A stretch of 64,000 bases of DNA from Cupriavidus lacunae (GTDB taxonomy: Bacteria; Pseudomonadota; Gammaproteobacteria; Burkholderiales; Burkholderiaceae), in assembly GCF_003353055.1 (NCBI RefSeq), contig NZ_QKWJ01000010.1, forward strand, positions 1-64,000, in the 5' to 3' direction. The position numbers and the translations under genes are program-made. Positions within the stretch are counted from its first letter, which is position 1; each line of letters opens with the position of its first letter. Shown piece after piece: positions 46,408 through 57,094 of this stretch. Under the pieces are notes generated by a model that had not been told where the DNA came from, made no database searches, and saw only the letters and a program-made list of their open reading frames with translations.

Positions 46408-47124
46408 ATGAGCCTGCCGCTGCCCTCCCCGTCTTACGCCACGTCCGCCGCCCGCGCGCGCCGGCGCGGCCATCGCGCCGTACTGCCCCTGCTGGCCCTG
46501 GCCGCCGCGCTGGCGGCCCCTGCGTACGCGCAGACCGGCCCGCTGTCGCTGGCCGCGCCCACGGCACCGGTCGGCGGCATCCAGTCGACCGACCCGGGCA
46601 TGGGCGAGGCCCAGCAGGCCGCCAATGCACGCCGCTATGACGATGCCATCAAGGGCTTCGACCGCGTGCTGGCCGCCAACCCGCGCAATGCGCAGGCTCG
46701 CTTCCAGCGCGCCTGGGCCCTGGCCCAGTCCGGCCGCGAGGATGCGGCCATCCAGGCCTTTGCGGAAATGGCGCAGGACTTTCCGGAACTACCCGAGCCG
46801 CACAACAACCTGGCGCTGCTCTACGCCAAGCGCGGCGACCTGAAGCGCGCCGAGGCCGAGCTGCTGCTCGCCACCCAGGTCAAGCCGGGCTTTGCCATCG
46901 GCTACACCAACCTGGGCGATGTTTACCGCCGCCTGGCCGAGCAGTCCTATGCCGAGGCACTGCGCCGCAATCCGGGCGATGCGCGCGCCAGCGCCGGCCT
47001 GCGCCAGCTGAACCCCGCTTCCGCCCCGGCGGCGGCGCCGGCAAAGCCGGCCGCGCCTGGCGGCAGCCGCAAGGCGGCACCGGCCGGGCACCAGGCACCT
47101 GCCAGCGCCCCCGCAGCCGACTGA
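46408..47124 (+). CDS. Secreted/periplasmic TPR protein
   Basis: A 238-residue protein with an N-terminal signal peptide (Arg-rich n-region, then [16 protein letters not shown]) and three to four TPR units ([20 protein letters not shown], then [20 protein letters not shown] and [20 protein letters not shown]). An Ala/Pro-rich tail follows. It is likely a periplasmic scaffold for protein interaction. It leads the run ppiA–ppiB–lpxH, suggesting an envelope role. A TAGAAT hexamer lies 28 bp upstream of the ATG, but no well-spaced −35 box was found. The last 45 residues are low-complexity. Confidence 0.85.
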   Translation: MSLPLPSPSYATSAARARRRGHRAVLPLLALAAALAAPAYAQTGPLSLAAPTAPVGGIQSTDPGMGEAQQAANARRYDDAIKGFDRVLAANPRNAQARFQRAWALAQSGREDAAIQAFAEMAQDFPELPEPHNNLALLYAKRGDLKRAEAELLLATQVKPGFAIGYTNLGDVYRRLAEQSYAEALRRNPGDARASAGLRQLNPASAPAAAPAKPAAPGGSRKAAPAGHQAPASAPAAD

Positions 47125-47196
47125 CGGCACCCATCCGCATGCCCGGGGCGCCACGCGCCCGGGCCGTGTCCATCCAGACCTACCGGAGTTCCATTC

Positions 47197-47781
47197 ATGA
47201 TCCGTTCCCGTCGCATCGTCCTGGCCGGCCTGACGGCAGGCGCCCTGGCGCTGTCCTCGTTCAGCGCGCTGGCCCAGCAGAAGGGCGCCGAGCGCGTCCA
47301 GTTCGTCACCAGTGCCGGCAAGTTCACTGTCGAGCTCTACCCGGAAGCGGCGCCCAAGACCGTCGCGAACTTTCTGGAATATGTGAAGAGCGGCTTCTAC
47401 AGTGGCACCATCTTCCACCGCGTGATCAATGGCTTCATGGTGCAGGGCGGCGGCTTTGACCGCGACATGAAGGAAAAGCCCACGCGCGCGCCGATCCCGC
47501 TGGAAGCCCGCAACGGCCTGAAGAACAAGGCCGGCACGCTCGCCATGGCACGCACCAGCGACCCCAACTCGGCCACCGCGCAGTTCTTCGTCAATGTGGT
47601 GGATAATCCGAGTCTTGACTACCCGCAGCCGGACGGCAACGGCTACGCAGTCTTCGGCAAGGTGGTGGAAGGCATGGACACGATCGACAAGATCAAGACC
47701 GTGCCGACCACGGCCTACGGCCCGATGCGCAATGTGCCGGCCGCGCCGATCGTGATCGAGTCGGCCACCGTCGTCAAATAA
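47197..47781 (+). CDS. ppiA: Periplasmic peptidyl-prolyl cis-trans isomerase (cyclophilin A)
   Basis: A 194-residue cyclophilin with signal peptide ([22 protein letters not shown], cleavage before QQKGAERV). Core motifs are [26 protein letters not shown] with the catalytic Arg, [19 protein letters not shown] and [12 protein letters not shown]. It catalyses proline isomerisation during folding of exported proteins. The gene 23 bp downstream encodes the cytoplasmic form without signal peptide, so the pair looks like an old tandem duplication specialised by compartment. Confidence 0.94.
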   Translation: MIRSRRIVLAGLTAGALALSSFSALAQQKGAERVQFVTSAGKFTVELYPEAAPKTVANFLEYVKSGFYSGTIFHRVINGFMVQGGGFDRDMKEKPTRAPIPLEARNGLKNKAGTLAMARTSDPNSATAQFFVNVVDNPSLDYPQPDGNGYAVFGKVVEGMDTIDKIKTVPTTAYGPMRNVPAAPIVIESATVVK

Positions 47782-47803
47782 TTACCGAACAGAGGAAACC
47801 GCC

Positions 47804-48304
47804 ATGTCCAAGGTACAGCTCCAGACCAACAAGGGTGTGATCACCCTGGAACTCGACGCCGAAAAGGCCCCGAAAACGGTCGAGAACTTCCTGTCGTACG
47901 TCCGCAAGGGCCACTACGACAACACCGTCTTCCACCGCGTGATCAAGAACTTCATGATCCAGGGCGGCGGTTTCGAGCCCGGCATGAAGCAAAAGGGCAC
48001 CGACGCCCCGATCGATAACGAGGCCGGCAACGGCCTGAAGAACGACCGCTACACCGTGGCCATGGCGCGCACCAATGCGCCGCACTCGGCCACCGCGCAG
48101 TTCTTCATCAACGTGGTCGACAACGACTTCCTGAACTTCTCCTCGCCCACCCCGCAGGGCTTCGGCTATGCCGTGTTCGGCAAGGTAGTCGACGGCACCG
48201 ACGTGGTCGAGCAGATCAAGGCCGTACGCACCGGCAGCTCGGGCTTCCACCAGGACGTGCCGCTGGAAGACGTCGTGATCGAGAAGGCCATCATCGTCGA
48301 GTAA
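47804..48304 (+). CDS. ppiB: Cytoplasmic peptidyl-prolyl cis-trans isomerase (cyclophilin B)
   Basis: A 166-residue cyclophilin beginning directly with [16 protein letters not shown], without export signal. The motifs [45 protein letters not shown] and [12 protein letters not shown] are complete. It follows ppiA by 23 bp with a GAGGAAAC ribosome site and precedes lpxH by 66 bp. Confidence 0.95.
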   Translation: MSKVQLQTNKGVITLELDAEKAPKTVENFLSYVRKGHYDNTVFHRVIKNFMIQGGGFEPGMKQKGTDAPIDNEAGNGLKNDRYTVAMARTNAPHSATAQFFINVVDNDFLNFSSPTPQGFGYAVFGKVVDGTDVVEQIKAVRTGSSGFHQDVPLEDVVIEKAIIVE

Positions 48305-48370
48305 GCCGATGCCTGCCGATTGCGGTCCCGTGCGCGCCCACGTGCCGGCTCTACTCTCCCGACACCACGC

Positions 48371-49168
48371 ATGACCGCAATCCCCCACACGCCGGTGGCC
48401 GGTCCCCTCGAGGTACAGGCGCCGGCGTGGTTCATTTCAGACCTGCACCTGACGCCCGGCATGCCCCGCACGCTGGCGGCCTTCGAGCGCACGCTCGAAC
48501 GCGCCGCGCAGCGCGCGCGCGCTCTCTTCATCCTGGGCGACTTCTTTGAATTCTGGGTCGGCGACGAAGAAACCGACTCGCCGTTCGCGCAACACGTGAC
48601 GGGCGCCCTGCGCGCGCTCGCCGCGCGCGGCGTGGCGGTCTACCTGATGCACGGCAACCGCGACTTCCTGCTGGGCCAGCGCTTCGCCGGCGCCGCGGAC
48701 GCCACGCTGCTGCCCGACCCCACCGTAATCCACTGCGCCGGCCAGCGCGTCGTGCTGAGTCACGGCGACATGCTGTGCATCGACGACGAACGCTACAACC
48801 GTTTCCGCCGCTGGACCCGCAAGGGCTGGGTACAGCGCGTATTCCTGGCGCTGCCGCTGAAGCTGCGTTTGTCGATCGCCCGCAAGCTGCGCGCGGACAG
48901 TGAAGGCAACCGCGCCAGGCAGTTGAGCGCAGGTGCGGCCGTGCCGGTGATCTATGGCGATGTGGCACCGGCAGCCGCGGCCGAATTGCTCGGCGCGGCC
49001 GGGGCGTCGTTGCTGGTGCATGGCCACACGCATCGCCCCGCGCGGCATGAGGAAGCCGGGGGCGTGCGCTGGGTGCTGACAGACTGGGACCTGGACGGCG
49101 CGCATCCGCGAGCCGCGGTGCTGCAACTGGATCGCGACGGGTTCCGTCTGCTGCAGCAGACGGACTGA
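48371..49168 (+). CDS. lpxH: UDP-2,3-diacylglucosamine diphosphatase
   Basis: A 265-residue calcineurin-like phosphoesterase that hydrolyses UDP-2,3-diacylglucosamine to lipid X in lipid A synthesis, at the inner face of the cytoplasmic membrane. Metal-site motifs in order are FISDLHL, GDFFEFWVGDE, MHGNRDFLLG, LSHGDMLC and HGHTHRP. The Arg-rich KGWVQRVFLALPLKLRLSIA insertion is the membrane-binding helical cap. The ATG at 48371 lies at the family start. It is the last gene of the TPR–ppiA–ppiB–lpxH run and convergent with cysE. Confidence 0.94.
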   Translation: MTAIPHTPVAGPLEVQAPAWFISDLHLTPGMPRTLAAFERTLERAAQRARALFILGDFFEFWVGDEETDSPFAQHVTGALRALAARGVAVYLMHGNRDFLLGQRFAGAADATLLPDPTVIHCAGQRVVLSHGDMLCIDDERYNRFRRWTRKGWVQRVFLALPLKLRLSIARKLRADSEGNRARQLSAGAAVPVIYGDVAPAAAAELLGAAGASLLVHGHTHRPARHEEAGGVRWVLTDWDLDGAHPRAAVLQLDRDGFRLLQQTD

Positions 49169-49203
49169 CCGGCAACGCCGGCACTGACCGTCTTACCATC
49201 CGC

Positions 49204-49947
49204 TCACTTCATCAGCTTGCGCAGCTCGCTCGCATCAAAGGGATCGTTCGGCGTGTTCTCCAGGTGTTCGCCGAGCCGGTCGAGCGCGGCCAGCACCGCC
49301 TCGATGCGGTCATGCTGGGCCGCCGCATTGTCGATCAGGCTTTTGAGCGCCAGCGATACCGGGTCGTCCGCATTGGGCGTGATGCCGTAGGCCGAAAACT
49401 CCTGCCTGGCGCCCTGCTGCGCTGACGGCGCATCCGGCAGGATGACGCGGGCCGGGATGCCCACGGCGGTCGCGCCCGGCGGCACCGGCTTGAGCACGAC
49501 CGCGTTGGAGCCCACGCGCGCACCGTCGCCCACCACGAATCCGCCCAGCACCTTGGCGCCAGCACTGACCACCACGCCGTCGCCCAGCGTCGGATGCCGC
49601 TTCTGGCCCTTGTACAGCGAGGTGCCGCCCAGCGTCACCCCCTGGTAGATGGTGCAATCGTCGCCGATCTCGGCGGTCTCGCCGATCACCACGCCCATGC
49701 CGTGGTCGATGAATACGCGCCGGCCCAGCCTGACCGCCGGGTGAATTTCGATGCCGGTCAGAAAGCGCGACCAGTGCGAGATCCAGCGCCCCAGCCAGTG
49801 CAAGCCCGCGTTCCAGCATCCGTGCGCAAAGCGGTGGAACACCACGGCGTGCAGGCCGGGATAGCAGGTCAGCACTTCGAGGCGGCTGCGCGCGGCGGGA
49901 TCGCGCAGCATGATCGTGTCGATATCTTCCTTCAGGCGAGAGAACAT
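49204..49947 (-). CDS. cysE: Serine O-acetyltransferase
   Basis: A 247-residue acetyltransferase that makes O-acetylserine from serine and acetyl-CoA, the first step of cysteine synthesis. The N-terminal helices ([20 protein letters not shown]) are followed by a left-handed hexapeptide-repeat beta-helix with [36 protein letters not shown] and [11 protein letters not shown]. The C-terminal tail is long (residues about 180–247) and more divergent than in enteric CysE. The ATG at 49947 gives the family start; no strong promoter was spotted upstream. Confidence 0.93.
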   Translation of the reverse strand: MFSRLKEDIDTIMLRDPAARSRLEVLTCYPGLHAVVFHRFAHGCWNAGLHWLGRWISHWSRFLTGIEIHPAVRLGRRVFIDHGMGVVIGETAEIGDDCTIYQGVTLGGTSLYKGQKRHPTLGDGVVVSAGAKVLGGFVVGDGARVGSNAVVLKPVPPGATAVGIPARVILPDAPSAQQGARQEFSAYGITPNADDPVSLALKSLIDNAAAQHDRIEAVLAALDRLGEHLENTPNDPFDASELRKLMK

Positions 49948-50252
49948 CTTGGTCGTGTCGTGGTGCCGCGCCGTGCGCCGCGCCACACGGGCTGTTGCCC
50001 GGGGCAGGGTCGCCGGCGAGATCGGTGGCCGGTGGGGACGGGATCAGGGAGTGTAAGTGATTTGCCGGGCCAGTTTCTGGCGCCGGCGTTTGGCCCCTGA
50101 TCCGTCAGGGACATTCCATCGATGCCGCGATCAACATCGCCCAGGCTCGCGCAAACCCGCAGCGGCAGGACAACAACCCGCGCACCAGCTGCGTGCGCTT
50201 GCCTTGTCCTGCATCGAATCGCCATGGGTTGCTGCCACTGTCCTTGCTCCTG
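49948..50252. other. Intergenic region between cysE and trmJ
   Basis: About 305 bp on the upstream side of cysE and downstream of trmJ. Short open frames exist on both strands, but none has a ribosome site or coding-like composition. It must contain the cysE promoter; no convincing hexamers or operator were seen. Confidence 0.5.
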
Positions 50253-51071
50253 TCACCGGTCCCCTTGCGGGCCCGGATGTTTTTGCGCGGCGATCAGCAT
50301 GTGCTTGGCGATGCCGCGCAGGATGTTCACTTCCTCGCGCTCCAGGCCACTGCGGGCCAGCAGCCGGCGCAGCCGGGTCATCAGCCTGCGCGGATTGGAC
50401 GGATCGAGAAAACCGATCGCCTCCAGGCCCGTCTGCAGATGCCCGAACATGGCCTCGACCTGCTCGGCCGTGGCCGGCTCACCAGCATAGCCGATATTGG
50501 CGCCCGCGTCCGGGGCAGCCTCCAGCAGTGCCAGCCGCATCTCGTAGGCGATAAGCTGCACCGCCTGCGCCAGGTTCAGCGAGGTATACGCGGGATTGGC
50601 GGGGATATGGGTGACGGCGTTGCAGCGCTCGACCACCTCGTTGGGCAGTCCATAGCGCTCGTTGCCGAACACGAAGGCAACGCCGCCGCTGCCGGACAGC
50701 GTCTGGCGCGCGCGCTCGGCGGCGGCGCGCGGCAGCAGCCGCGGCGGGCCAAACTCGCGCTGGCGGGCAGTCATGGCCACGGTCAGCGCGGCGCCGGCCA
50801 GGGCTGCGTCGATCTGGTCGACGATCACGGCGCCGGCCAGCACATCGTCGGCGCCGCTGGCCATGGCGATGGCATCGGGGTGGCGCAGCACGTCCGGCTC
50901 GCGCGGCGAGACCAGCACCAGGCTGCCGAAGCCCATGGTCTTGATCGCGCGCGCCACCGAGCCGACGTTGCCCGGGTGGCTGGTTTCGACCAGCACGAAG
51001 CGCACGCGGCCGAAGGTGTCGCCGCCGTTATCGCCGGAAATGGGCTGGCTCGTATCAATTGCCGGGTTCAT
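50253..51071 (-). CDS. trmJ: tRNA (cytidine/uridine-2'-O-)-methyltransferase TrmJ-like
   Basis: A 272-residue SPOUT (SpoU-class) RNA methyltransferase expected to 2'-O-methylate position 32 of tRNA. Motif 1 is [18 protein letters not shown] with the conserved Arg. Motif 2 is [13 protein letters not shown]. Motif 3, which forms the AdoMet knot, is [18 protein letters not shown]. The C-terminal extension with [17 protein letters not shown] matches the TrmJ dimer. It is divergent from suhB, the usual betaproteobacterial neighbour, across 191 bp. The ATG at 51071 or 51077 is the start. Confidence 0.9.
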   Translation of the reverse strand: MNPAIDTSQPISGDNGGDTFGRVRFVLVETSHPGNVGSVARAIKTMGFGSLVLVSPREPDVLRHPDAIAMASGADDVLAGAVIVDQIDAALAGAALTVAMTARQREFGPPRLLPRAAAERARQTLSGSGGVAFVFGNERYGLPNEVVERCNAVTHIPANPAYTSLNLAQAVQLIAYEMRLALLEAAPDAGANIGYAGEPATAEQVEAMFGHLQTGLEAIGFLDPSNPRRLMTRLRRLLARSGLEREEVNILRGIAKHMLIAAQKHPGPQGDR

Positions 51072-51262
51072 ATACAATTCGGGGTTCTTCTTTGGCGCGG
51101 CGCCAGGTTTTTGCTTGCTCGCGAGACTTTCGCGGCACTTTCGCAGCAGAACCGGCGACGCCCGACGTTCTTCTACAATCCGTTGTGTTGTCAGCTGCCC
51201 ATGAGCGGGCGTGCGGCGCTTTGGCGCCCCGCCGCGCGGTCGTGGCCGGCCTGGAGAGATTC

Positions 51263-52069
51263 ATGCATCCGATGCTCAATATCGCCATCAAGGCGGCCCG
51301 CAAGGCGGGATCCATCATCAACCGCGCGTCGCTCGACGTCGATCTGGTGCGCGTCTCGCGCAAGCAACACAACGATTTTGTCACCGAGGTGGACCGCGCC
51401 GCCGAAGCCGCGATCATCGAGGTCCTGCGCACGGCCTACCCGGAACACGGCATTCTAGCGGAAGAATCCGGCCAGTCCTGGGCCGAGGGCGAAGACGCCC
51501 GCGAGTACACCTGGGTCATCGACCCGCTGGACGGCACCACCAACTTCATCCACGGCTTCCCGCAATACGCGGTCTCGATCGCCCAGCTGCACCGCGGCAC
51601 GCCTGTGCAAGCCGTCGTCTACGACCCGACCCGCGACGAGCTGTTCACCGCCAGCAAGGGCGCCGGCGCCTTCCTGAACAACCGCCGCATCCGCGTCACG
51701 CGCCGCGACAAGCTGGCCGACTGCCTGATCGGCACCGGCTTCCCGTTCCGCGACCTGGAAGGCATGGACGAATACCTGGAAATGTTTGCGCTGATGACCC
51801 GTAGCTGCGCCGGCCTGCGCCGCCCGGGCGCCGCCGCGCTGGACCTCGCCTACGTCGCCTGCGGCCGCCTGGACGGCTTCTTCGAGCGCGGCCTGAAGCC
51901 GTGGGACATGGCCGCCGGCATGCTGCTGATCACCGAATCGGGCGGCCTGGTCGGCAACTACGCCGGCGAACCGCGCCAGATGGAACAGGGCGAAGTGCTG
52001 GCCGGCAACCCCAAGGCGTTCGCCCAGATGGTGCGCCTGCTGTCGCCGTTCTCGCTCGACAACGCCTGA
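51263..52069 (+). CDS. suhB: Inositol-1-monophosphatase family protein
   Basis: A 268-residue Mg-dependent phosphatase of the SuhB type. Metal-site motifs are ILAEESG near residue 70, [15 protein letters not shown] near 85–100 and [17 protein letters not shown] near 220. In enterobacteria SuhB also binds NusA and aids rRNA antitermination, so the cellular role may go beyond inositol phosphate. The ATG at 51263 follows GGAGAGA. A TACAAT hexamer at about 51173 may be its −10 box, but the −35 is poor. A strong terminator follows. Confidence 0.92.
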   Translation: MHPMLNIAIKAARKAGSIINRASLDVDLVRVSRKQHNDFVTEVDRAAEAAIIEVLRTAYPEHGILAEESGQSWAEGEDAREYTWVIDPLDGTTNFIHGFPQYAVSIAQLHRGTPVQAVVYDPTRDELFTASKGAGAFLNNRRIRVTRRDKLADCLIGTGFPFRDLEGMDEYLEMFALMTRSCAGLRRPGAAALDLAYVACGRLDGFFERGLKPWDMAAGMLLITESGGLVGNYAGEPRQMEQGEVLAGNPKAFAQMVRLLSPFSLDNA

Positions 52070-52101
52070 TACCGGCACATGGCCTGACGGCCATGCCCCC
52101 G

Positions 52102-52130
52102 ACGCCCGCCGCGCCCCGGCGGGCGTTTTG
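52102..52130 (+). terminator. Rho-independent terminator of suhB
   Basis: A 10-bp perfect stem ACGCCCGCCG/CGGCGGGCGT (52102–52111 with 52117–52126), 5-nt loop, followed by TTTTG. It lies 33 bp after the suhB stop. Confidence 0.85.
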
Positions 52131-52269
52131 CTTTGTGCGCGGCGCCGGTCAGATCGTTCTCATTCCTCCGACGGCCATGATCCTGGTCAAGGTCGCACCA
52201 CCCTGCCCTCCCCAGAATGAACCCATGCGCCACGCCCCGTGCGCGCGGATCCAGCACAGGAGAGCCAGC

Positions 52270-52485
52270 ATGTTCCCCGAATACCGCGACCAGATCACCG
52301 CCCTGAAGACCCAGGATGCCCGCTTCGCGCGCCTGTTCCACCGCCACAATGCGCTGGACCAGGAAATCCATAACATGGAGTCCGGGCTGATACCGGCCTC
52401 CACCTTCGAGATCGAGCGGCTGAAAAAAGAGAAGCTCCGGCTCAAGGACCAGCTCTACGAGATCCTGCGCGCCACGGCTGCCTGA
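52270..52485 (+). CDS. YdcH-family (DUF465) small protein
   Basis: A 71-residue helical protein of the YdcH/DUF465 family. Signatures are FARLFHRHNALDQEIHNME and IERLKKEKLRLKDQLYEIL, which form a helical hairpin or coiled coil. Function in the family is unknown. The ATG follows AGGAGAGCC. It lies between suhB and mutS, separated from suhB by a terminator, so it has its own promoter (not identified). Composition and length are typical. Confidence 0.9.
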   Translation: MFPEYRDQITALKTQDARFARLFHRHNALDQEIHNMESGLIPASTFEIERLKKEKLRLKDQLYEILRATAA

Positions 52486-52498
52486 CGGAGGACCGCAG

Positions 52499-52660
52499 AT
52501 GACCGATCGCGACACCCTCCAGTCTTCCCGCGCTGGCAAACTAATCCACCGCAGTGCCGCCGCAGCCGCTCCGCGGCGCTGCGGCGGCAGCCCCGTGCTG
52601 TACCATATCGCCCATATTCGAAAACGCCCCTTCGCGCCCTGGCCACAGGCCGCCGGATGA
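52499..52660 (+). CDS. Possible 53-residue protein between ydcH-like gene and mutS (uncertain)
   Basis: An open frame from ATG 52499 to TGA 52660 starts 13 bp after the preceding stop with a good GGAGG ribosome site at 8-nt spacing. The product is basic and low in complexity at its centre (SAAAAAPRRCGG), with an aromatic C-terminal half (LYHIAHIRKRPFAPWP). No family was recognised. The ribosome site and tight linkage are the only support. If not coding, the 273 bp up to mutS hold nothing else that I can identify. Confidence 0.35.
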   Translation: MTDRDTLQSSRAGKLIHRSAAAAAPRRCGGSPVLYHIAHIRKRPFAPWPQAAG

Positions 52661-52758
52661 CCGCCCGGACGCCCCGCGCGGCCGCCATCCGGCATGCGCG
52701 AGGCGGTGATCCGAGCGGAACGGGCGGCATCGCGCAGGCCCACCGCCAGACAGGCTAA

Positions 52759-55452
52759 ATGGCAATGGGATTGCAGAAAAAGACCGACCCGGAACAGGCG
52801 CAGGCAGATTCGTCCGCGAGCCGCCACACGCCAATGATGCAGCAGTATCTCCGCATCAAGGCAGACCACCCCGACACCCTGCTGTTCTACCGCATGGGTG
52901 ACTTCTACGAGCTCTTCCACGACGATGCCGAGAAGGCCGCCCGCCTGCTCGACATCACGCTGACCGCGCGCGGGGCCTCCAACGGGGTGCCGATCCGCAT
53001 GGCCGGCATTCCCTTCCATTCGGCGGACCAGTACCTGGCGCGCCTGGTGAAGCTGGGCGAGTCGGTGGCGATCTGCGAGCAGATCGGCGACCCCGCCACC
53101 AGCAAGGGGCCGGTAGAACGCAAGGTGGTGCGCATCGTCACCCCCGGCACGCTGACCGATGCCGCGCTGCTGCCGGACAAGGCCGACACCTTCCTGATGG
53201 CGGTGCACCAGCAGACCACGCGCCGCGGCGTCAGCAAGACCGGGCTGGCGTGGCTGAACCTGGCCAGCGGCGAGCTGCGCCTGATGGAATGCGAAGCAGC
53301 CCAGCTGGGCCGCGAGCTGGAACGCATCCGTCCGGCCGAGCTGCTGTATGCGGACGGCATCGAGCTGCCCGTGCTTGCCTGCGCACGCACGCGCCTGCCG
53401 GAATGGCATTTCGACCAGGACGCCGGCACGCGCCGGCTGCGCGAGCAGCTTGGCGTAGCCAGCCTGGACCCGTTCGGCTGCGCCGGGCTGGGTGCCGCGC
53501 TGGGTGCGGCGGGTGCGCTGCTGAACTACGCCGCCACCACGCAGGGCCAGTCGCTGCGCCATGTGCAGGGCGTGAAGGTCGAGCGCGAATCGGAGTACGT
53601 GGGCCTGGATTCCGCCACGCGGCGCAACCTGGAACTGACCGAGACCCTGCGCGGCGGCGAGTCGCCGACGCTGTTCTCGCTGCTGGACACCTGCTGCACG
53701 GCCATGGGCAGCCGCGCGCTGCGCCACTGGCTGCACCACCCGCTGCGCGACCCGGCAGTGCCGCAAGCGCGCCAGCAGGCCATCGGCGTGCTGATCGACC
53801 AGGGCACCGATGCCCTGCGCGCGGCGCTGCGCCGGCTGGCCGATGTCGAGCGCATCACCTCGCGGCTGGCGCTGCTCAATGCCCGCCCGCGCGACCTGTC
53901 CTCGCTGCGCGACACCCTGCGCGCGCTGCCGGACGTGCGGGCGTGCATCCTGGCCGACCAGGGCAGCATCCTGCTGGCGCAGACCCTCGACGACCTGGGC
54001 GTGCCGCAGGACTGTCTTGACCTGCTGGTGCGCGCCGTGGCCGAAGAGCCGGCCACCGTGGTGCGCGACGGCGGCGTGATCGCGCGCGGCTACGATGCCA
54101 ACCTCGATGAGCTGCGCGACATCTCCGAGAACTGTGGCCAGTTCCTGATCGACCTGGAAGCGCGCGAACGCGCCCGCACCGGCATTGCCAACCTGCGCGT
54201 CGAGTTCAACCGCGTGCACGGCTTCTATATCGAGGTTACCAACGGCCAGGCCGACAAGGTGCCCGACGACTACCGCCGCCGCCAGACCCTGAAGAACGCC
54301 GAGCGCTATATCACGCCCGAGCTGAAGGCTTTCGAGGACAAGGCGCTGTCGGCGCAGGACCGCGCGCTGGCGCGCGAGAAGCAGCTCTTTGACGGACTGC
54401 TACAGGCACTGCTGCCGCATATCGGCGAGCTGCAACGGGTGGCGGGCGCGCTGGCGCGCCTGGACGTGCTGACGGCACTGGCCGAGCGCGCGCAGACGCT
54501 GGACTGGTCCGCGCCGGAGCGCGTGGCCGAGAACGTGGTCGATATCGTGCAGGGCCGCCACCCGGTGGTCGAAGGCCAGCTCGCGGCGGAGTCGGTAGCG
54601 TTCATCGCCAACGACTGCCAGCTCAACGAGGCGCGCAAGCTCTTGCTGATCACCGGCCCGAACATGGGCGGTAAATCGACCTTCATGCGCCAGACCGCGC
54701 TGATCGTGCTGCTGGCCTGCGTGGGCGCCTATGTGCCGGCGCGGCGCGCGGTGATCGGGCCGATCGACCGCATCTTCACCCGCATCGGCGCCGCCGACGA
54801 CCTGGCCGGCGGGCGTTCCACCTTCATGGTGGAAATGACCGAGGCCGCCGGCATCCTGCACCACGCCACCCCGGCCTCGCTGGTGCTGATGGACGAGATC
54901 GGACGCGGCACCTCGACCTTCGACGGGCTGGCGCTGGCGTGGGCGATCGCGCGCCACCTGCTGTCGCACAACCGCAGCCATACGCTGTTTGCCACGCACT
55001 ATTTCGAGCTGACGCAGCTGCCGCAGGAATTCCCGCAGGCGGCCAACGTGCACCTGTCGGCGGTCGAGCATGGCGACGGCATCGTGTTCCTGCATGCGGT
55101 GCAGGACGGCCCCGCCAGCCAGAGCTACGGCCTGCAGGTGGCGCAGCTGGCCGGCGTGCCGCAGCCGGTGATCCGCGCCGCGCGCAAGCACCTGGCCTGG
55201 CTGGAGCAGCAATCCGCCGAGGCCACGCCCACGCCACAGCTGGACCTGTTCGCGGCACCGCCGACGCCGGAAGACGACGATGACGATTTCGGCAGTGCGC
55301 CGGCGGCCATGCCCGCCGCGCTGGCGCCCGAGCAGGCTGCGCTGATCGACGCGCTGGCCGACCTGGACCCCGATACCCTGACGCCGCGCGCCGCGCTGGA
55401 GGCGCTGTACCGGCTCAAGGCGCTGGCAGGCGAGACAGCCGAGACGGCATGA
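52759..55452 (+). CDS. mutS: DNA mismatch repair protein MutS
   Basis: An 897-residue MutS. The N-terminal mismatch-binding domain has [19 protein letters not shown] with the Phe-x-Glu mismatch reader written here as FYELF. The connector, lever ([20 protein letters not shown]) and clamp domains follow. The ATPase has Walker [16 protein letters not shown] near residue 632, Walker [16 protein letters not shown] and the [10 protein letters not shown] switch. A Pro/Ala-rich stretch with an acidic run (EDDDDDFG) leads to the C-terminal tetramerisation helices. It recognises mismatches and recruits MutL. Weak ribosome site; the next gene overlaps by 4 bp (ATGA). Confidence 0.97.
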   Translation: MAMGLQKKTDPEQAQADSSASRHTPMMQQYLRIKADHPDTLLFYRMGDFYELFHDDAEKAARLLDITLTARGASNGVPIRMAGIPFHSADQYLARLVKLGESVAICEQIGDPATSKGPVERKVVRIVTPGTLTDAALLPDKADTFLMAVHQQTTRRGVSKTGLAWLNLASGELRLMECEAAQLGRELERIRPAELLYADGIELPVLACARTRLPEWHFDQDAGTRRLREQLGVASLDPFGCAGLGAALGAAGALLNYAATTQGQSLRHVQGVKVERESEYVGLDSATRRNLELTETLRGGESPTLFSLLDTCCTAMGSRALRHWLHHPLRDPAVPQARQQAIGVLIDQGTDALRAALRRLADVERITSRLALLNARPRDLSSLRDTLRALPDVRACILADQGSILLAQTLDDLGVPQDCLDLLVRAVAEEPATVVRDGGVIARGYDANLDELRDISENCGQFLIDLEARERARTGIANLRVEFNRVHGFYIEVTNGQADKVPDDYRRRQTLKNAERYITPELKAFEDKALSAQDRALAREKQLFDGLLQALLPHIGELQRVAGALARLDVLTALAERAQTLDWSAPERVAENVVDIVQGRHPVVEGQLAAESVAFIANDCQLNEARKLLLITGPNMGGKSTFMRQTALIVLLACVGAYVPARRAVIGPIDRIFTRIGAADDLAGGRSTFMVEMTEAAGILHHATPASLVLMDEIGRGTSTFDGLALAWAIARHLLSHNRSHTLFATHYFELTQLPQEFPQAANVHLSAVEHGDGIVFLHAVQDGPASQSYGLQVAQLAGVPQPVIRAARKHLAWLEQQSAEATPTPQLDLFAAPPTPEDDDDDFGSAPAAMPAALAPEQAALIDALADLDPDTLTPRAALEALYRLKALAGETAETA

Positions 55453-56489
55453 ACGCCCCGCGCCGGGCCCTGCTCACGCTGCTGCTGCCACTGCTGTGCA
55501 TGGCCGGCATGGCGGTGGCCGCGCCGGCAGGCCGCGCGGGCAAGGCTCCTGCCAAGCCTCAGGTCACGCGCGTCGCGCTGATCGCCGACCTGCCGCAATG
55601 GCCGGCCGCGGAAGCCAATGTGGCGGCGCTGCTCGACGACTTTGCCGAGCGCAAGCTGGACCTGGTGATCCATGCCGGCGGCATCAAGGGCGATACGGAG
55701 TCGTGCAGCGATGCCGTGCTGAGCAGCCGCCAGCAGCTGCTGGACCAGTCGCCCCTGCCGCTGGTCTACGTGCCCGGTGAAACCGACTGGTCCGAGTGCC
55801 GGCTGCCGGTCAACGGCGGCTTTGACTCGGTCGAGCGGCTGAACCGGCTGCGCGAGCTGTTCTTCCCCGAGGATGCCACCCTGGGACAGCATCCGCGGCC
55901 GGTGCTGCGGCAGTCGGACCAGGCACTGTTCCGCAGCTTCCGCGAGAACATGCGCATGAGCGTGGGCGATGTGCTGATCGTCGGCCTGAACGTGCCGGGC
56001 GATAACAACCACTACCGCAATGAAGGCGGCCGCAACAGCGAATTCGAGGACCGGCGCGAGGCCAACCGGCAGTGGCTGGCGCGCGCGTTCTCGGTGGCAC
56101 GGCAGCGGGACCTGAACGGCATCGTTGTGGTGGCCCACGGCGACCCGCATTTTGCCAACGGCTGGGAGAAGAAGGGCCGCCCGACGCTGCTGGATGGCTT
56201 CTTGCGCCACCGCACCCGCGATGGCTACCTAGAGTTCAAACGCCAGCTGCGCGAGCTGAGCGCGCGTTTCAGCGGCCAGGTGCTGCTGGTGCATGCGAGC
56301 GAGAGCGGGACCGAAAACGGTTTCGGCATCGACAAGCCGCTGCGCGATGCCGCCGGCAAGGTCCTGCAGAATTTCACGCGCGTCTCGCTGCCGACCGGCA
56401 CGGTCTCGCAATGGGCTGAGCTGGTGATCACGCCCTCCGCGGCGTCACCGTTCGCGGTCGTGCTCAAGGACGCACCAGCGCCGCACTGA
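55449..56489 (+). CDS. Secreted metallophosphoesterase-like protein
   Basis: A 346-residue exported protein. The signal peptide is [21 protein letters not shown]. The calcineurin-like fold is suggested by [10 protein letters not shown] (in place of the usual DxH), [23 protein letters not shown] (in place of GNHD) and [10 protein letters not shown]. Several canonical metal ligands are altered, so activity is uncertain and it may be a degenerate member. It overlaps mutS by ATGA and is thus translationally coupled, an unexpected partner for a cytoplasmic repair protein. A bidirectional hairpin separates it from slyD. Confidence 0.82.
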   Translation: MNAPRRALLTLLLPLLCMAGMAVAAPAGRAGKAPAKPQVTRVALIADLPQWPAAEANVAALLDDFAERKLDLVIHAGGIKGDTESCSDAVLSSRQQLLDQSPLPLVYVPGETDWSECRLPVNGGFDSVERLNRLRELFFPEDATLGQHPRPVLRQSDQALFRSFRENMRMSVGDVLIVGLNVPGDNNHYRNEGGRNSEFEDRREANRQWLARAFSVARQRDLNGIVVVAHGDPHFANGWEKKGRPTLLDGFLRHRTRDGYLEFKRQLRELSARFSGQVLLVHASESGTENGFGIDKPLRDAAGKVLQNFTRVSLPTGTVSQWAELVITPSAASPFAVVLKDAPAPH

Positions 56490-56506
56490 CCGGCGGCCGA
56501 AAGCAA

Positions 56507-56530
56507 AGAAGCCGGCAACGGCCGGCTTCT
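56507..56530. terminator. Bidirectional terminator between phosphoesterase and slyD
   Basis: A 9-bp perfect stem AGAAGCCGG/CCGGCTTCT (56507–56515 with 56522–56530), 6-nt loop. The minus-strand side is followed by TTTGCTTT, so it serves slyD best, and probably the phosphoesterase gene as well. Confidence 0.7.
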
Positions 56531-56555
56531 CTGTGGATACGCTGTATGCGTGCGC

Positions 56556-57083
56556 TCAGTGCAGCGTGCGCGGCGTATCGTCGTCCTCGTCCTCATCCAC
56601 CACTTCAACGCCCGAGGCGCCGTGGGCGTGGCCGTGTTCGATTTCCTCGGCGGTGGCTTCGCGCACTTCGGAGACCTTCAGCCAGAAGCGCAGCGCCATG
56701 CCGGCCAGCGGATGGTTGCCGTCCAGCACGACCTTGTCCTCGGCCACGTCGGTCACGGTGTAGATGACGGAGTCTTCTTCGTCGCCGTCCTCGGGCATGC
56801 CTTCGAACTGCATGCCGACTTCCAGCGGCTCGGGGAAGCGGTTGCGCGGCTCGACCTTCACCATATCGGCGTCGTAATCGCCGAACGCGTCTTCCGGTTC
56901 CAGCTGCAGCTGGGTCTCGAAGCCCGTGTCATGGCCGTCGAGCGCTTCCTCGATCTTGGGGAACGTGCCATCATAGCCGCCGTGCAAATAGACCATGGCT
57001 TCATCTGACTCCTCGATCAGATTGCCTTGCGCGTCCGATAGCTTGTACATCACGGACACTACCGTGTTCTTAGCGATTTTCAA
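56556..57083 (-). CDS. slyD: FKBP-type peptidyl-prolyl isomerase SlyD
   Basis: A 175-residue SlyD-like FKBP. The FKBP half (KIAKNTVVSVMYKLSDAQGN, then YLHGGYDGTFPKIEEALDGH) is interrupted by the insert-in-flap chaperone domain (QLEPEDAFGDYDADMVKVEP, then YTVTDVAEDKVVLDGNHPLA). The tail is short, with EHGHAHG, a small metal-binding His cluster, and a run of acidic residues instead of the long His/Cys-rich tail of E. coli. The start is TTG at 57083 with GGAG 7 nt upstream; family members begin MKIAKNT. Only 11 bp separate its start from that of the divergent hydroxylase gene. Confidence 0.92.
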   Translation of the reverse strand: MKIAKNTVVSVMYKLSDAQGNLIEESDEAMVYLHGGYDGTFPKIEEALDGHDTGFETQLQLEPEDAFGDYDADMVKVEPRNRFPEPLEVGMQFEGMPEDGDEEDSVIYTVTDVAEDKVVLDGNHPLAGMALRFWLKVSEVREATAEEIEHGHAHGASGVEVVDEDEDDDTPRTLH

Positions 57084-57094
57084 TTCTTGACTCC

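Noticed and set aside
47197..48304. Tandem cyclophilins as a recent duplication of interest
   Set aside because: A periplasmic/cytoplasmic ppiA–ppiB pair is ordinary in this group, and the two sequences are well diverged.
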